A stretch of DNA of 64,000 nt from Candidatus Methylopumilus planktonicus (GTDB lineage Bacteria > Pseudomonadota > Gammaproteobacteria > Burkholderiales > Methylophilaceae): assembly GCF_006364715.1 (NCBI RefSeq), contig NZ_CP040984.1:1236924-1300923 (forward strand), written 5' to 3'. Position 1 is the first letter of the stretch, and each line of letters starts with the position of its first letter. Below are positions 39,655 to 50,611 of the stretch, piece after piece. The notes under the pieces are model-generated. The model did not search any database, was not told the origin of the DNA, and was given only the letters and a program-made list of their open reading frames with translations. A program made the position numbers and the translations under genes.

Positions 39655-40287
39655 ATGAAAAAAATCTTAATCACTTTTTTAATGCTTTTTAGCTCACTTT
39701 CCTTTGCGGTAGCCCCTGAGGTTGGTGTTAATTTTGATAAGACAGCACAAGTGGTCCCAACAGATAACAAAGATAAAATTGAAATCACGGAACTCTTTTG
39801 GTATGGATGTATTCACTGTTACCAAATGGATCCTATGTTGAGTGACTGGGTAAAAAAATTACCTAAAGATGTTTACTTTAAACGTATGCCTGCCATTCCA
39901 CGTCCTGATTGGGCACCGATGGCCCGAGCCTTTTATGCCATGGAAACATTAGGTGTAGCTGACAAACTTCATATGGCGATATTTGAGGCTGTGCATAAAG
40001 ACCGCACACTTAACCCAAGTGACGAAAAAGCCATTCTTCAATGGGTTACATTAAAGTCAGGTCTTGATCGAAAAAAAGTGGAGGATGCTTTTAATTCATT
40101 TTCGATGAATGCTTCTTTAAATAAGGCTGCTCAAGTTTTTAAGGCGTCTGGAGCAACCGGTGTCCCTACTTTAATGATTGATGGTAAATACATCACCTCA
40201 AGTACGATGGCGGGTGGCAATAATGAAGCATTGCAAATTGCTGACTTCATCATCAGCAATGTCAGAAAAGATCGTAATAAAAAATAA
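39655..40287 (+). CDS. dsbA: Periplasmic thiol:disulfide oxidoreductase DsbA-like
   Basis: Exported thioredoxin-fold protein (210 aa) with signal peptide MKKILITFLMLFSSLSFA. The active site is C52-I-H-C55 in WYGCIHCYQ, whereas most DsbA proteins have CPHC. The cis-proline loop is TGVPTLMIDGKY, and a helical insertion sits between. It oxidises cysteines of secreted proteins. The Pro to Ile change may alter redox potential. AAGGA precedes the ATG. The next gene overlaps its end by 29 bases. Confidence 0.9.
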   Translation: MKKILITFLMLFSSLSFAVAPEVGVNFDKTAQVVPTDNKDKIEITELFWYGCIHCYQMDPMLSDWVKKLPKDVYFKRMPAIPRPDWAPMARAFYAMETLGVADKLHMAIFEAVHKDRTLNPSDEKAILQWVTLKSGLDRKKVEDAFNSFSMNASLNKAAQVFKASGATGVPTLMIDGKYITSSTMAGGNNEALQIADFIISNVRKDRNKK

Positions 40288-41053
40288 AGCTTTAAAAGTT
40301 TTTATCACTGGTGCCACAAGCGGTATCGGTGAATCATTGGCTCATCAGTATGCTAAAGAAGGTGCAACCTTAGGTTTGGTGGGGCGACGTCTAGAACTTC
40401 TTACAAAAATAAAATCAAACATCAAAACCAATTGTGAAATTTATGCAGTCGATGTCTCAGATCAAAAAAAACTTCAAGAAGCTGCAAATCATTTCATTAA
40501 AAAATATGGTCCACCTGATATTGTGATTGCCAATGCAGGTGTGAGCACTGGAACCCTTGCCGGTGAAAAGAAAGACCTTGATACATTTAAACGTGTCATT
40601 GAGATTAATTTGTTTGGTGTCATACACACCTTTCTTCCTTTTATTGAAGTTTATAAAAAAAAGAAGTCGGGTCAGTTAGTTGGAATTGCAAGTGTAGCTG
40701 GCATTAGAGGCTTGCCTGGTTCGGGGGCCTATAGCACTTCAAAAGCGGCTTTAATCAATTATCTGGAAAGTCTACGTATTGAGATGAAACCTTTCGGTAT
40801 TCATGTGACAACAATTGCACCTGGCTACATTCGTACGCCCATGACACAACATAACCTCTACACCATGCCTTTTATTTTAGATTTGGATGATGCGGTATCT
40901 CGCTTCATGAAAGCCATTCGAAATAAAAAATGCTTTGTGATCATTCCTTGGCAGATGAAAATCGTAGGCACTATTATGAAATTTTTACCTGCACCTCTAT
41001 GGGACTTTTTAGCTAAAGGAGGTCCTAAAAAAATCAGAAAAATGATTCAGTAA
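40259..41053 (+). CDS. Short-chain dehydrogenase/reductase
   Basis: Classical SDR (264 aa) with NAD(P)-binding TGATSGIG, the NAG motif ANAGVS, catalytic Ser in IASVAG and YSTSK. The frame is open from 40178, but that part is inside dsbA and lacks SDR features; the ATG at 40259 starts ten residues before the first beta strand. A C-terminal hydrophobic stretch (about 235-252) may attach it to the membrane, as in members acting on lipids. The substrate is not known. Confidence 0.83.
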   Translation: MSEKIVIKNKALKVFITGATSGIGESLAHQYAKEGATLGLVGRRLELLTKIKSNIKTNCEIYAVDVSDQKKLQEAANHFIKKYGPPDIVIANAGVSTGTLAGEKKDLDTFKRVIEINLFGVIHTFLPFIEVYKKKKSGQLVGIASVAGIRGLPGSGAYSTSKAALINYLESLRIEMKPFGIHVTTIAPGYIRTPMTQHNLYTMPFILDLDDAVSRFMKAIRNKKCFVIIPWQMKIVGTIMKFLPAPLWDFLAKGGPKKIRKMIQ

Positions 41054-41106
41054 TTACCCCAAATTCCCTGTATCCACAAAACGTAAAATAAATTAAAATC
41101 TTATTT

Positions 41107-41460
41107 ATGTCGAACCTCAAATACAACGGCCAAGTCCTGGCAACAGCGCGTGGTGAACTCAAGCTTAAAGCAGGCGATATCGCAACAGAGCTATGTTTAT
41201 CTGTTGAGCAAGTCAACTCGCTTGAAAATAATTTAAACGCTTTTTTCCAATCAAATAAATTAAAACAAGCAGTCATCAAGCGCTATTGTCGCTTCCTTAA
41301 TATCGATGTGAATGCTGTCATTTCGCAGTATGAAATAGATATTACCGACAATAGTTTTCAAGAACCTAAAAAGAGTAATCTAGGTAAGAGCTTTAAAAAA
41401 TATCTTTATATTTCTATTGCGGCATTTATGACGACAATGGTTTGGAAACTTTTTGCGTAA
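41107..41460 (+). CDS. RodZ-like HTH protein with C-terminal membrane anchor
   Basis: A 117-aa protein. Residues about 8-78 resemble the HTH_25-type domain at the N-terminus of RodZ (LATARGELKLKAGDIATELCLSVEQVNSLENN then VIKRYCRFLNIDVNAVISQY). A basic stretch KKSNLGKSFKKY precedes one helix (about 96-115) that ends the protein. RodZ has a periplasmic domain after its helix; this protein has none. It could be a short relative of RodZ or a membrane-bound regulator. No good Shine-Dalgarno. Its stop overlaps the next ATG (TAATG). Confidence 0.65.
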   Translation: MSNLKYNGQVLATARGELKLKAGDIATELCLSVEQVNSLENNLNAFFQSNKLKQAVIKRYCRFLNIDVNAVISQYEIDITDNSFQEPKKSNLGKSFKKYLYISIAAFMTTMVWKLFA

Positions 41461-41717
41461 TGTTAAAAAAGGCAAAAGAATTATTTTTCAAATTTAGAAC
41501 TCGACATTTTAAATTTATAGAGTGCAGAAAGTCGTTGAGTTTTGATAAGTCTGGCTATTATCCTTACCAAATCATGGATATTGGTGAGAGCTTTTTAATT
41601 GATAATGCAAATTTAGAGACGATTCATAAAAAGCATAAGACGATTAATAAAGAGTTAAGTAAAACTTTTTTAGCTAAAATAGAAGCTGACGCTGTCCGAA
41701 TAACCCGCATTAAATAA
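41460..41717 (+). CDS. Small basic protein of unknown function
   Basis: An 85-aa lysine- and arginine-rich soluble protein with no family that I recognise. It starts at the ATG overlapping the stop of the RodZ-like gene; a second ATG at 41442 in frame is possible. The C-terminal LAKIEADAVRITRIK looks like a beta strand pair. Evidence that it is real: no competing frame, coupled start, and a 14-base gap with a good Shine-Dalgarno to the next gene. Function not assigned. Confidence 0.5.
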   Translation: MLKKAKELFFKFRTRHFKFIECRKSLSFDKSGYYPYQIMDIGESFLIDNANLETIHKKHKTINKELSKTFLAKIEADAVRITRIK

Positions 41718-41731
41718 TAAGGAAAAACAAA

Positions 41732-42136
41732 ATGGAATTTGATCAAAAAGAAGAAACACCTTTTAATATCCCTGAAAAAAAGAAGACAGACAAAAAAACA
41801 TTGGCTGTTTATATTGGGGCGGGTGTAATAACGGCCAGTTCGCTCATTTTTGGGTACGCAAACTACCAAGCGACTTATTTCAAGGACATGGAAATTAAAA
41901 ATCTTAAAACACAGCTAGAGGATGCCAATACTAAATTACAGCGTATTGATGTGCTTGAAACTCAGGTCAAGGAATTGGAAGCATCGTTAGCTGCTAAAAG
42001 TGCAGTTAAACCAGCTGTAGTTAAAAAAACAAAAGTATTACCGAAAAAAGAGACTAAAAAATTAGCCCCTACTAAGAAGACAGTCAAGAAAACAAAACTG
42101 ATTAAATCAAAAGAAAAGAAACAGGTAAAAAAATAA
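41732..42136 (+). CDS. Membrane-anchored coiled-coil protein with lysine-rich tail
   Basis: A 134-aa protein of unknown function. Lysine-rich N-terminus (KKKTDKK), one membrane helix at about 24-42, a coiled coil at about 53-88 (EIKNLKTQLEDANTKLQ, LETQVKELEASL), then a tail from 93 to the end with 19 Lys in 42 residues, plus Pro and Val. It aligns with the protein at 44974-45297 over helix and coiled coil (KTLAVYIGAGVI with KTIVQYVVAGVI; EIKNLKTQL with EIKALQNQV), so the two look like paralogs. Both flanks of the helix are basic, so topology is not clear. AAGGA precedes the ATG. Confidence 0.65.
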   Translation: MEFDQKEETPFNIPEKKKTDKKTLAVYIGAGVITASSLIFGYANYQATYFKDMEIKNLKTQLEDANTKLQRIDVLETQVKELEASLAAKSAVKPAVVKKTKVLPKKETKKLAPTKKTVKKTKLIKSKEKKQVKK

Positions 42137-42214
42137 AGTTACCAAAGTCGGCCCGCACAAAAAATTTCGCGGGGCACTGAAATAAGATTATACCGATTAC
42201 CCTTTTTATAGCAG

Positions 42215-42541
42215 CTAGATAATTTTATTTTTTGTAGGTTTTCTTATTAAAGGTTTTTTAGGTTCATCGCCTAAATGAAGATCGACGCCTTTCACTAAAT
42301 TCTTAAATTCATCCGTGTAGGTAATTTTTTTATCTTGAGGTGGTCTGCCATAAAGTGAAATGGCAGAGAAAATAATGGAATATAAAAGAATCACTGTCAC
42401 AACAACCGTAGTCTCAAAAAAATAATCACGTACTAAGCTCAAAACAGGGTCTAACCAGGCCCAGCCTTGCTTAATTTGGTACTCAAGATTGTCTACCCAA
42501 ACTAATTGAATGGCATGTAAATATTCAAATAAAGCCGTCAT
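42215..42541 (-). CDS. Small single-pass membrane protein of unknown function
   Basis: A 108-aa protein. An amphipathic aromatic N-terminal half (LHAIQLVWVDNLEYQIKQGW) is followed by a membrane helix at about 44-65 and a hydrophilic C-terminus ending in KPLIRKPTKNKII. GAGGAG lies six bases before the ATG, which supports a real gene. I recognise no family. Transcribed divergently from ugd and convergent with the coiled-coil gene across a 78-base gap. Confidence 0.55.
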   Translation of the reverse strand: MTALFEYLHAIQLVWVDNLEYQIKQGWAWLDPVLSLVRDYFFETTVVVTVILLYSIIFSAISLYGRPPQDKKITYTDEFKNLVKGVDLHLGDEPKKPLIRKPTKNKII

Positions 42542-42647
42542 GATGAACTCCTCTTATATTCTTTAAATTATAAGTGAATTCCTTATCTAGAAAAGACAAG
42601 CCTTTAACAAAAGAGGTAAAATATAGCTTTAAATACAACAAATTATT

Positions 42648-43970
42648 ATGAAAATTACTGTTGTTGGTACAGGATATGTCGGTTTAGTGGGTGCTGCATG
42701 TTTAGCCGAGGTGGGTAATCACGTTTTAGGTCTTGACGTAAATGCAGAAAAAATTCGTATTCTAAAAGAAGGTGGTATTCCTATTCACGAGCCAGGCCTT
42801 TTAGAAATTGTTCGTCGTAATGTTGAAAATGGTCGTCTTTCTTTCACCACCAATGTCGAAGAAGCGGTAGGCTTTGGTGAAGTCCAATTCATAGCCGTTG
42901 GCACTCCTCCCGATGAAGACGGTTCTGCTGATCTGCAATATGTGACAGAAGCTGCTCGTAATATTGGTCGCTTTATGAATTCAGCCAAGGTGATTGTAGA
43001 TAAATCAACCGTTCCAATTGGAACAGGTGACATGGTCAAAGCGGCAGTGGCTGAAGAACTAAAGAAAAGAAATCTCGATATTCATTACAGTGTCGTTTCT
43101 AACCCAGAATTCTTAAAAGAAGGCGCTGCAGTTGAAGATTTTATGCGGCCTGATCGAATTATCATTGGGACTGAAGACCCAAAAGCGATTGAAGTTTTGA
43201 AACAAGTTTACGCTCCCTTTCAAAGAAATCACGAAAGGCTTGTGGTCACCAACCTTAGAAGTGCTGAGCTTATTAAATACGCAGCTAATTCAATGTTAGC
43301 TACTCGCATTAGTTTTATGAACGAATTGGCTAATTTAGCTGAAATTGTTGGCGCTGATATCGAAATGGTGAGACAAGGTATAGGTTCCGATTCACGTATT
43401 GGTTATCACTTTTTATATCCAGGGTGTGGTTATGGCGGTTCATGCTTTCCAAAAGATGTGAAGGCTTTAATCAAAACTGCTAAAGATGTTGCTGGTTTCG
43501 ATTTGAAATTACTTAAAGCAGTTGAAGAGGTGAATGACCTTCAAAAATTTGTATTGCCTAAAAAAGTTAAAAAGCAATTTGGTGAAGATTTAAAAGGCAA
43601 ACATTTTGCATTATGGGGTTTGGCTTTTAAACCGAACACCGATGATATGCGAGAAGCTTCAAGTCGTATACTGATTAATGAATTAATCAAAGCAGGAGCC
43701 TCGATCACAGCTTACGATCCTGTAGCGATGGATGAAGGAAAGCGTATTTTTAAAGATGAAAAACATTTAACTTTTGCTGATACGCAAGATGAGGCACTTA
43801 AAAATGCGGATGCGCTTATCATTGTCACAGAATGGACAGAATTTAGAAGTCCAGATTTTGCATTAATTAAATCTTCACTAAAATCTCCCATGATTTTTGA
43901 TGGTAGAAATCTTTATGATCCAAAAGCTGTTCGAGCACTTGGATTTAATTACTATCCTATTGGACGTTAA
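42648..43970 (+). CDS. ugd: UDP-glucose 6-dehydrogenase
   Basis: Oxidises UDP-glucose to UDP-glucuronate in two NAD-dependent steps (440 aa). N-terminal Rossmann motif [17 protein letters not shown], catalytic Cys in [14 protein letters not shown], and C-terminal domain [16 protein letters not shown] related sugar-nucleotide epimerase follows without a gap, so the product is probably UDP-galacturonate or another uronic acid for surface polysaccharide. Confidence 0.96.
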   Translation: MKITVVGTGYVGLVGAACLAEVGNHVLGLDVNAEKIRILKEGGIPIHEPGLLEIVRRNVENGRLSFTTNVEEAVGFGEVQFIAVGTPPDEDGSADLQYVTEAARNIGRFMNSAKVIVDKSTVPIGTGDMVKAAVAEELKKRNLDIHYSVVSNPEFLKEGAAVEDFMRPDRIIIGTEDPKAIEVLKQVYAPFQRNHERLVVTNLRSAELIKYAANSMLATRISFMNELANLAEIVGADIEMVRQGIGSDSRIGYHFLYPGCGYGGSCFPKDVKALIKTAKDVAGFDLKLLKAVEEVNDLQKFVLPKKVKKQFGEDLKGKHFALWGLAFKPNTDDMREASSRILINELIKAGASITAYDPVAMDEGKRIFKDEKHLTFADTQDEALKNADALIIVTEWTEFRSPDFALIKSSLKSPMIFDGRNLYDPKAVRALGFNYYPIGR

Positions 43971-44972
43971 ATGAAAATCTTGGTGACAGGTGTAGCCGGT
44001 TTTATTGGCATGCATTGCGCCAAAAAACTTCTTGATGATGGTCATGAAATTATTGGTATCGATAATCTGAATGACTATTACGATGTGGCTTTAAAAAATG
44101 ATCGGCTTAAAATATTAGAAAGTTATAAGCATTTTCGTTTTCTAAAGCTTGATATTAAAGACCAAAAAGACGTTCTTAATCTTTTTAAAAAAGAAATACC
44201 TCAACGAGTTCTTCATCTTGCAGCACAAGCAGGCGTGCGTTACTCCATTCAAAATCCGTATGTTTACATTGATTCCAACATACAAGGATTCATTAATATA
44301 TTAGAAGGTTGTCGCACAATTAAAGCTGATCATCTTGTCTTTGCAAGCAGCTCGAGTGTATATGGCGGAAATGAGAAAGTGCCATTCAGCGAACACGACA
44401 ATGTCGATCATCCAATAAGTCTCTACGCTGCGACTAAAAAAGCCAATGAACTCATGGCCCATACTTATAGTCATCTTTATCAAATTCCTGCAACAGGTTT
44501 ACGTTTTTTTACGGTGTATGGTCCATGGGGAAGGCCTGATATGTCACCTATATTATTCACGAAAGCTATTTTAGCTAATGAGCCTATTCAGGTATTTAAT
44601 CATGGCGATATGATGCGTGACTTTACTTATATTGACGACATCATAGTATCTGTCAAAGAAACATTATTTAAGTCTGCAACACCTAGTACCAATTTTGATT
44701 CGAAAAATCCTGATCCAGCTTCAAGTCATGCACCTTATCGTATTTTTAATATCGGCAATAGTCAGCCCCTGCCCTTGATGCACTTCATTGAAACACTTGA
44801 GGATGCTTTAGGTAAAAAAGCAATTATGAAAATGACAGATATGCAACCAGGGGATGTCAAAGAAACTTCAGCAGATACGTCGGAACTTAATCGTTGGGTC
44901 AATTTCAAACCTAACACCTCCATCAAGGAAGGCGTTAAGCAATTTGTTGACTGGTATAAAACCTACTACTAA
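43971..44972 (+). CDS. NAD-dependent epimerase, UDP-glucuronate 4-epimerase-like
   Basis: Extended SDR epimerase (333 aa). GVAGFIGMHCAKKLL binds NAD; DNLNDYYDVALK, LAAQAGVRYSI, YAATKKANELMAHTY (Tyr-X3-Lys) and YGPWGRPDMSP are typical of the UDP-glucuronate epimerases of capsule and LPS loci. The ATG follows the ugd stop directly, so a two-enzyme path UDP-glucose to UDP-glucuronate to UDP-galacturonate is likely. It ends one base before the convergent coiled-coil gene. Confidence 0.9.
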   Translation: MKILVTGVAGFIGMHCAKKLLDDGHEIIGIDNLNDYYDVALKNDRLKILESYKHFRFLKLDIKDQKDVLNLFKKEIPQRVLHLAAQAGVRYSIQNPYVYIDSNIQGFINILEGCRTIKADHLVFASSSSVYGGNEKVPFSEHDNVDHPISLYAATKKANELMAHTYSHLYQIPATGLRFFTVYGPWGRPDMSPILFTKAILANEPIQVFNHGDMMRDFTYIDDIIVSVKETLFKSATPSTNFDSKNPDPASSHAPYRIFNIGNSQPLPLMHFIETLEDALGKKAIMKMTDMQPGDVKETSADTSELNRWVNFKPNTSIKEGVKQFVDWYKTYY

Positions 44973-44973
44973 G

Positions 44974-45297
44974 TTATTTCTTTTTAGAAGCCTTATGCGC
45001 TTTATGAGCTTTTTTATTAGTCTTAGTTTTAGCTGAAGCTTTAGCTTTTGCAGACGCTTTTGTTTTTGTCGCTAATTTTGTTTCTAAATTTTTCACTTCC
45101 ATTTGAAGCGCTTTATTTTGATTGATCAGCTCTTCATTTTGAGCTGCCTGATCAGTTAATACGGCCACTTGATTTTGTAATGCTTTAATTTCACTTGCTT
45201 GACCGGTAATTTTATCTTGAGCATTGTAAGCCACGAATAGTGAGCCTACTACGATAACGCCAGCGACTACATACTGCACAATTGTTTTAGTTTCCAT
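44974..45297 (-). CDS. Membrane-anchored coiled-coil protein with Lys/Ala/His tail
   Basis: A 107-aa protein of unknown function. Membrane helix at about 6-24, coiled coil at about 32-77 rich in Gln and Asn, and a low-complexity tail from 78 with 13 Lys in 30 residues (AKAKASAKTKTNKKAHKAHK), like histone H1-type or phasin-type tails. It is a likely paralog of the protein at 41732-42136. The tail could bind nucleic acid, acidic lipid or polysaccharide; which side of the membrane it lies on is not clear. Confidence 0.65.
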   Translation of the reverse strand: METKTIVQYVVAGVIVVGSLFVAYNAQDKITGQASEIKALQNQVAVLTDQAAQNEELINQNKALQMEVKNLETKLATKTKASAKAKASAKTKTNKKAHKAHKASKKK

Positions 45298-45414
45298 TTA
45301 AATTAATGCCCTTTTTGATGTAAATAAACTTCTAGTTAATATTTTATCCTTTTTACGAAAAGACCTTAAGTTATATTTTTAATATTTTCTATAGGTGACA
45401 TATTAAGTTGTTTA

Positions 45415-47247
45415 TTACTCAACCGTGACAGACTTTGCTAGGTTACGGGGTTTATCTACATCTGTACCTTTAATAAGTGCGACATGATAAGCCAATAACT
45501 GAACTGGAATAGAGTGAATAATCGGAGACAATACGCCAGTATGTCTTGGCGTTCTAATCACTCGAACACCAGGACTTTCCGAAAAATGACTGTCAGCATC
45601 TGCGAACACAAAAATTTCACCGCCACGCGCTTTGACTTCCTGCATATTAGATTTTACTTTTTCGAGTAAATTGTCGTTTGGTGCAATCACTACGACTGGC
45701 ATATCATGATCCACCAAGGCTAAGGGTCCATGCTTTAATTCGCCTGCAGGATAAGCTTCTGCATGAATATATGAAATCTCTTTTAATTTCAGCGCTCCTT
45801 CCATAGCAATCGGGTAATGAATACCTCGACCCAGGAATAGTGCATGGTGTTTATCAGCAAATAACTTTGCCCACTCTTTAATTTGCGGTTCTAAGTTAAG
45901 CGCTTGTTGGATGCTACCTGGTAAATGTCTTAAACTTTCTAGATAATTTTTTTCTTCTGTCTTGTTAATAAGCTTTTTAAAAGTAGCAATCGCCACAGCT
46001 AAACTAAAAAGGGATACCAGTTGTGTTGTAAAAGCTTTAGTAGATGCTACGCCAATTTCTGCACCTGCCCTTGTATATAGAATAAGTTTTGATGCACGCG
46101 CAATCGTACTTTCCTGCACATTACAAATTGCTAAACTTAAATGCTGGCCTAAAGACTGGGCATGCTTTAAAGCTTCCATCGTATCTAAAGTTTCGCCCGA
46201 CTGAGAAATAGTGAGGATCAATTGATTAGCATTAGGTACTGAGTCGCGATACCGATATTCGCTTGAGATTTCTACCGTGGTTGGTATTTTTGCAATACTT
46301 TCTAACCAATACTTAGCCGTGACTCCTGCGTAATAACTTGTCCCTGCCGCCAAAATTAAAATACTATCTATTTTAGAAAATACGTCCTTTGCGTCTTGCC
46401 CAAACAAGCTTACGTCAAAATGACCTTGATCAATGATGGCTTCAATCGTATCGGTCAAAGCGCGAGGTTGCTCATAAATTTCTTTTTGCATAAAGTGATC
46501 ATATGGGCCTAATTCCATGGAGGATAAAGTTACTTCACTAATATGTGTTTTACGTGTAATCACCTTTTTATCTTTACCAAAAATTTGAATCCCATCTTTT
46601 TTAACTTGAACAATATCACCGTCTTCAAGATAGATTACCTTTCTAGTGACGGCTAAAAGCGCTGAAATATCTGATGCAATGAAATTTTGTGTATCTCCTA
46701 ATCCGATGATAAGAGGGCAGCCTAGACGTGCACAAATCATTTCATCAGGATTTTTAAGCGAGATCACAGCAATTGCAAATGCACCCCTTAATTCTTCACC
46801 CAGCATTTGAGTTGCTTCAAGAAGAGTTTTATTTTTATGTTTGATAAAATAATGAATGAGATGTGCAATGACTTCCGTATCTGTTTGTGATTCAAAGTGG
46901 TAACCTAATTTTTTAAGGTGCTCTCGTTTTTCTTCATAATTTTCAATAATCCCATTGTGAACTACTGCAATCTCGCCCTCTGATACATGTGGATGTGCGT
47001 TAAGTTCAGTGACGCCGCCATGTGTTGCCCATCTAGTATGACCAATACCTAAAAATCCTTCCAATTTCTGATCTTTAACCATTGCTTCAATCTCAGAAAC
47101 ACGTCCTACGGAACGAACTCGCTCAATGCCATTTCTTACCACTGCAATACCGGAAGAATCATAACCACGATATTCGAGACGACTTAATCCTTCGATTAAA
47201 TGTGGAACGATATTTTTATTTGAAATTGCACCTACAATGCCGCACAT
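45415..47247 (-). CDS. glmS: Glutamine-fructose-6-phosphate aminotransferase
   Basis: Makes glucosamine-6-phosphate, the first step to UDP-GlcNAc (610 aa). Cys2 is the glutaminase nucleophile (MCGIVGAIS), GHTRWATHG is in the N-domain, and two SIS domains follow, ending [11 protein letters not shown]. No glmS ribozyme or other leader is visible in the 12 bases to glmU. Forms the usual glmU-glmS pair downstream of atpC. Confidence 0.98.
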   Translation of the reverse strand: MCGIVGAISNKNIVPHLIEGLSRLEYRGYDSSGIAVVRNGIERVRSVGRVSEIEAMVKDQKLEGFLGIGHTRWATHGGVTELNAHPHVSEGEIAVVHNGIIENYEEKREHLKKLGYHFESQTDTEVIAHLIHYFIKHKNKTLLEATQMLGEELRGAFAIAVISLKNPDEMICARLGCPLIIGLGDTQNFIASDISALLAVTRKVIYLEDGDIVQVKKDGIQIFGKDKKVITRKTHISEVTLSSMELGPYDHFMQKEIYEQPRALTDTIEAIIDQGHFDVSLFGQDAKDVFSKIDSILILAAGTSYYAGVTAKYWLESIAKIPTTVEISSEYRYRDSVPNANQLILTISQSGETLDTMEALKHAQSLGQHLSLAICNVQESTIARASKLILYTRAGAEIGVASTKAFTTQLVSLFSLAVAIATFKKLINKTEEKNYLESLRHLPGSIQQALNLEPQIKEWAKLFADKHHALFLGRGIHYPIAMEGALKLKEISYIHAEAYPAGELKHGPLALVDHDMPVVVIAPNDNLLEKVKSNMQEVKARGGEIFVFADADSHFSESPGVRVIRTPRHTGVLSPIIHSIPVQLLAYHVALIKGTDVDKPRNLAKSVTVE

Positions 47248-47259
47248 ATATTTCTCTCT

Positions 47260-48615
47260 TTATTTCTTTGTAGGTTTTTTCCAGCCAGAAATGCTGGTTT
47301 GTTTTCCACGTGACACGGTGAGATCTCCTGGTGGAGCATCTTTAATAATCGTCGATCCTGCTGCAATCGTAGCGCCCTTACCAATTTTAACGGGTGCTAC
47401 TAATGCTGTATTTGATCCTATAAAAACATCATCCTCAATAGTAGTCGGATGTTTATTTGCACCATCATAATTGCATGTAATAGTTCCGGCACCTATGTTG
47501 ACTGATTTGCCTACAAGGCTATCGCCGACATAGCTTAAGTGATTGATGTTGGTGTGATCGTTCACTTCACTATTTTTAATTTCTACAAAATTACCAATGT
47601 GCACATGATTTTGAAGCTGGGTACCAGGTCTTAATCTTGCAAAGGGTCCAATACGACAATGGCTCCCCACTTTACTTTCAACAATATGTGAATAGGGTTC
47701 GATCGAGGAATGGTCACCAATGACGCTATCTTTGATATGCGAATACGCTGCAACTTTCACATGACTACCCAAAACGACCTTGCCTTCAAAAATACAACCT
47801 ACATCAATCGTCACATCTTGTCCTGCTGTGACTTCGCCACGGATATCAATTCGGCTCGGATCTATTATGGTGACACCCTGTTCCATCAATGTTTTTGCTG
47901 TCATAAGTTGATAGTTCCTTTCCATGGTTGCTAATTCATATTTCGAATTAATTCCGGTAATGGATGCTTCATTATCCGCAGATTCGCTTAATACTTCAAT
48001 GTTATCTTCAATGGACAGCCCTACAATATCTGTCAAATAATATTCTTTTTGAGCGTTCTTATTGGTCAGTCTTGTAAGCCAATTTTTTAAGAGATGGTTG
48101 GGGGCGCACATAATGCCTGTATTAATTTCTTTAATATTTTTTTGTGATTCATCACAATCTTTTTCTTCTACAATTTTTTGTATTTGGCCGTCTTTTTTTA
48201 CAATTCTACCGTAGCCTTTTGGATCCTCTTTTAAGTAAGTTAAAACAGCTAAATTTTTTTGGCCTTTTATAATTAGGCGTTCAATCGTTTTTTGATCAAT
48301 TAAAGGTACATCACCATATAAAATGAGCGTATTACCCCCGTCATTGATTAAAGGAACAGCTTGTTGCAAAGCATGGCCTGTGCCCAACTGTTCTTTTTGC
48401 TCTACCCATTGAATATCGGGCGATGGAAATGTTTTTTTGACGAGATCGCCGCCATATCCATAAACCACCACAAGCTCTTTAGGTTTGAATGACATAGAAG
48501 CATCAATGACATAACCGAGAAGAGGTTTATGAGCAAGCGGTTGCAAGACTTTGGGTAAATAAGAACGCATCCGCGTTCCTTTGCCTGCAGCTAAAATCAC
48601 AATAGATAAAGACAT
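47260..48615 (-). CDS. glmU: Bifunctional GlcN-1-P acetyltransferase / UDP-GlcNAc pyrophosphorylase
   Basis: Two-domain enzyme (451 aa). The uridyltransferase domain begins SIVILAAGKGTRMRS; the C-terminal left-handed beta-helix (about 250-430) shows hexapeptide repeats and NYDGANKH. Product is UDP-GlcNAc for peptidoglycan and lipid A. A short distance separates it from the atp operon terminator; TAAAAT seven bases before the ATG may be its -10. Confidence 0.97.
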   Translation of the reverse strand: MSLSIVILAAGKGTRMRSYLPKVLQPLAHKPLLGYVIDASMSFKPKELVVVYGYGGDLVKKTFPSPDIQWVEQKEQLGTGHALQQAVPLINDGGNTLILYGDVPLIDQKTIERLIIKGQKNLAVLTYLKEDPKGYGRIVKKDGQIQKIVEEKDCDESQKNIKEINTGIMCAPNHLLKNWLTRLTNKNAQKEYYLTDIVGLSIEDNIEVLSESADNEASITGINSKYELATMERNYQLMTAKTLMEQGVTIIDPSRIDIRGEVTAGQDVTIDVGCIFEGKVVLGSHVKVAAYSHIKDSVIGDHSSIEPYSHIVESKVGSHCRIGPFARLRPGTQLQNHVHIGNFVEIKNSEVNDHTNINHLSYVGDSLVGKSVNIGAGTITCNYDGANKHPTTIEDDVFIGSNTALVAPVKIGKGATIAAGSTIIKDAPPGDLTVSRGKQTSISGWKKPTKK

Positions 48616-48653
48616 CTTTGCTATTTTATCGTCTATTTGTGATCAGATGACAT

Positions 48654-48680
48654 AAAAAAAGCAGCTTAAAAGCTGCTTTT
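48654..48680 (-). terminator. Rho-independent terminator of the atp operon
   Basis: On the minus strand AAAAGCAGC, a TTTTAA loop, GCTGCTTTT with a run of seven T residues. It lies 24 bases after the atpC stop. Confidence 0.88.
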
Positions 48681-48703
48681 ACTAGTTTTGTAAGCTTTGT
48701 AAT

Positions 48704-49126
48704 TTAATGTTTTTGGCGTAATTTTTGAATCGCTTGAATTTGAGCAATCGCTTCAGCTAATTCAGCTTGCGCTTTTGCATAATCCACATCGGATGATCGA
48801 TTTTTCATTGCTTCTTCAGCCGCTTTTTTAGCTGCATTCGCTTGCGCCTCATCAAGATCATGACCACGAATCGCTGTATCCGCTAACACTGTCACCACCC
48901 CTGGTTGCACTTCTAAAATACCGCCTGAAATATAAATGAGTTGTTCTTCATTTTTATCCGCTAATTTGATGCGCAACGCGCCTGGTTTAATCGATGTAAT
49001 CATCGGTGCATGATGCGGATAAATACCCACTTCACCCATTTGTGCAGGTGCTGCTATAAATTCAGCTTCCCCTGAAAAAATAGATTCTTCAGCGCTTACT
49101 ACATCAATATGAACCGTTGCAACCAT
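48704..49126 (-). CDS. atpC: F1Fo ATP synthase epsilon subunit
   Basis: A 140-aa central-stalk subunit. Beta-sandwich ([38 protein letters not shown], in part) and a C-terminal helical hairpin rich in Ala, Glu, Lys that can regulate hydrolysis. Last gene of the atpIBEFHAGDC operon, followed by a terminator. Confidence 0.97.
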   Translation of the reverse strand: MVATVHIDVVSAEESIFSGEAEFIAAPAQMGEVGIYPHHAPMITSIKPGALRIKLADKNEEQLIYISGGILEVQPGVVTVLADTAIRGHDLDEAQANAAKKAAEEAMKNRSSDVDYAKAQAELAEAIAQIQAIQKLRQKH

Positions 49127-49145
49127 GTTGTTTTTACCTAATCAA

Positions 49146-50600
<1,455 letters not shown>

Positions 50601-50611
50601 TTAATTCAATG

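Noticed and set aside
41064..41076. DnaA-box-like GTATCCACA upstream of the RodZ-like gene.
   Set aside because: One mismatch, isolated, far from the origin side; likely chance.
42150..42180. CCCGC/GCGGG inverted repeat between the coiled-coil gene and the bitopic protein gene.
   Set aside because: Five base pairs with no T-run; may help end transcripts but cannot be supported.
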